DNA of 64,000 nt, from contig NC_088340.1 in the NCBI RefSeq assembly GCF_036884655.1, forward strand, positions 8,107,001 through 8,171,000, given 5' to 3'. Shown in pieces: positions 62,087-64,000 of this stretch (position 1 is its first letter; the number at the start of each line of letters is the position of its first letter). A program made the translations under genes and the position numbers. The notes below the pieces were generated by a model that saw only the letters and a program-made list of their open reading frames with translations, searched no databases and was not told the origin of the DNA. Origin of the DNA: Musa acuminata AAA Group (lineage: Eukaryota; Streptophyta; Magnoliopsida; Zingiberales; Musaceae).

Positions 62087-62102
62087 TAAAAAAGGGGGAG
62101 AT
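62087..62102 (+). other. Polypurine tract of the long-LTR element
   Basis: AAAAAAGGGGGAGAT directly before the 3' LTR. Confidence 0.88.
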
Positions 62103-63048
62103 TGTTGAATCTTGTCTTTTGATGATAAAACCAATTGATAATTATTTTATGATTTAATCTACGTTTTGAGTGACGTAGGATACTTCGATCAGGATGAGAT
62201 AATTAAAGTAGGAAGAATCATGTTGGGCTAGAGGAAAACATGTTAAAAGATTGGACGTCGGGTCGGAGGATCAGTTGATGTATCGACAAAAGGCTTCGGG
62301 CCATGGATTCGGGCATTGGGCCAAGAAGAGCGGATATTATGCCAAGGATATCGGAGTTGCGAAGTCAACTGGCCGATTGGGCAATAGGCCGTAAGAGAGG
62401 ACGATGCAATATCAGTGTTAGACTAACACTGACGGTGGTACCGCCCAACGCAGACAATGGTACCACCCAGACCCAAGAAACCCGGGATGAGATATTTTTA
62501 GACTCTAAGTTTCAATCAACTTGAAGCCTATAAATATCCCTCTCATCCCTAGTTAAAGCATACAAGCACAGAGAGTTTAAAAGTGAAGAAATGTTGTTGC
62601 AATCACTTGAGAAATCCCTCCTCTAGATCTAACTTTAGAATTCTGTTTAGGAGGAGTGTGAGTGCCTGTAAGGGTTATCTTCTAAAACCAGTAAAAGGAA
62701 AATTGAGGTGTAAGAAGAATGTTGATCTTCGCCTATAAAAGGAAGATCAATAGTGGAGGCCGATGGCCTCGACGGAAGAGGAATAGGAGGAGTGGATGTA
62801 GGCCACGACGATCGAACCACTATAAATTGATTTATCTTTTTATTTATTTATTTATCTTATTGCAAACCTTTTTACTTGTTTTATATCCACTACGCTCTTC
62901 CGTACACTTTCAAAGTTAATATCTTTACAAAACAGTTTTTTGTCGGAAACGGATTTTCTCGCAAGAAGTTTTGAACCGATGTGATTTTTACCGCTGCACT
63001 AATTCACACCCCTCCCCCCCCCTCTTAGTGTCGACCCCATTCCTAACA
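62103..63048 (+). repeat. 3' LTR of the long-LTR element, internally deleted
   Basis: 946 bp. It lacks about 650 bases corresponding to 58078-58727 of the 5' LTR but keeps the C-run and CTTAGTGTCGACCCC stretch before the TTCCTAACA end. Confidence 0.88.
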
Positions 63049-63053
63049 CTTTT

Positions 63054-64000
63054 GAACAATAATTTTAATAAATAATATTTACATTAATTGATATTAAAAA
63101 TATACTTTTATTTATTATTTATCAAACACAAAGAATTCTACAACACATTTACTCAAAGCAGGTGAAAAATTAGAGGGCGACACATCGCTGTTTTCCATTG
63201 GCTGCTGAACTGTATGCATATGTTTCTTTGCGCTTGCATATCCAATCAGTCATTATCCCTCACCAAGGATCAAAACATATCCTTTGGATTATAATTATTG
63301 TACCAATTATAATTCATGTGACCATCCATATATACTTTTTTATTACCGGTCATCCTTGTCCATATGACTCGCCTAATATAAGTTGTTGAGACATCAAATT
63401 ATTTGATTCTTGAGTCAAATTAATTAGAGCTATCATATATGATGCTTGCATTATTAAAAATATTCATTTATGTGATATGATAAAAAATATGTGTCAAAAG
63501 ATAGACACATTAATGTAGACCGAAAGAGTTAAGCGACATGTAATAAGTTTGATTCATGATTTAATGTTCAAATTTTTAGATCGTATTTGGTGTCTATTTT
63601 CGTTTGCATTAGTTCCGCCCAGTTTAGTTATTAGAGTCTTGAAAGAATAAAGTTGATATGATTGGATTAAAATATTCTAACAACGAGAAAATTATAAATA
63701 AATCCTTAGATGACATAATATCTTTAGTTTTTTAATCATTTTCTCTGACCTGTTTAACCTAAAAAATTTATATATAAAGATTTTGGACAACTCCTATTTA
63801 TAGCTCGACAATATTTTCTTGTTATCTTCTTGTTACTTTTTAGGCTTCACGTATTAGTAAGATGTATCCTGAGCTTATTGACATAATAAAATATTTTTTA
63901 TAAGGTAAATATGACTAATCATGACATAATTCTTCAAATTCAAGCAACCTTTAACCAAGCCAACCAACAAGGGGGCATGCGATTCAATTCTATACCAAAA
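63054..64000. repeat. Distal 3' flank of gene 5
   Basis: Matches 19910-20860, the centre of the spacer between convergent genes 1 and 2, until about 63960. The last 40 bases (from GGGGGCATGCG) no longer match. No gene. Confidence 0.75.

Larger units (their letters stand above)
57791..63048 (+). mobile_element. Defective copia element with long LTRs
   Basis: TG...CA element flanked by CTTTT on both sides (57786-57790 and 63049-63053); the empty site is seen intact after gene 1 near 19910. It has a primer site for initiator tRNA-Met, a gag relic, no pol, and a purine tract. The long LTRs and gag type resemble the SIRE/Maximus branch of copia. Defective. Confidence 0.92.

Overview
The window is plant nuclear DNA. 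The genes have GT-AG introns, the spacers are very AT-rich, and there are several LTR retrotransposons with initiator-tRNA-Met primer sites and a tandem family of cytochrome P450 genes. The P450 protein style and element types suggest a monocot, and I would guess Musaceae (Musa or Ensete), but nothing here proves that.

The main theme is a rearranged cluster of CYP71-type P450 genes. Three look intact, each 507 codons with one 80-bp phase-0 intron: gene 2 (minus, 21506-23109), gene 4 (minus, 37063-38666) and gene 5 (plus, 55041-56644). Gene 1 (plus, 11936-18760) is split by a 4.9-kb insert and carries a duplicated exon piece. Gene 3 (plus, 36235-36780) keeps only its first 182 codons. Older, heavily decayed P450 relics lie at 8558-9640, 26465-27598 and 47045-48172. 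The cluster grew as large units: 21.2-36.8 kb (gene 2 to gene 3) and 36.8-56.6 kb (gene 4 to gene 5) are direct tandem copies, apart from a copia element in the second and a 2.1-kb deletion.

Mobile DNA region by region: 2124-6691 is a young LTR element of the large non-coding type, with 447-bp LTRs, PBS and PPT. 12779-17685 is a tandem and inverted array of TRIM-like elements (LTR about 200-215 bp, unit about 1 kb) that encloses an intronless, C-terminally cut copy of cytosolic glycerol-3-phosphate dehydrogenase. 40956-46217 is a decayed Ty1-copia element with recognisable Gag, protease, integrase, reverse transcriptase and RNase H. 57791-63048 is a decayed copia element with long LTRs, a gag relic and no pol, flanked by a CTTTT target duplication. 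31754-34362 and 50219-53070 are two copies of an unclassified TG...CA insertion carrying a 24-bp minisatellite.

The P450s would be endoplasmic-reticulum monooxygenases. Their substrate cannot be read from sequence, and no other biosynthetic genes lie beside them. The most interesting points are: the truncated gene 3 head, which faces gene 4 and could be transcribed into a long hairpin RNA; the TRIM array with its captured dehydrogenase; and upstream tandem repeats whose copy number differs between the P450 promoters.
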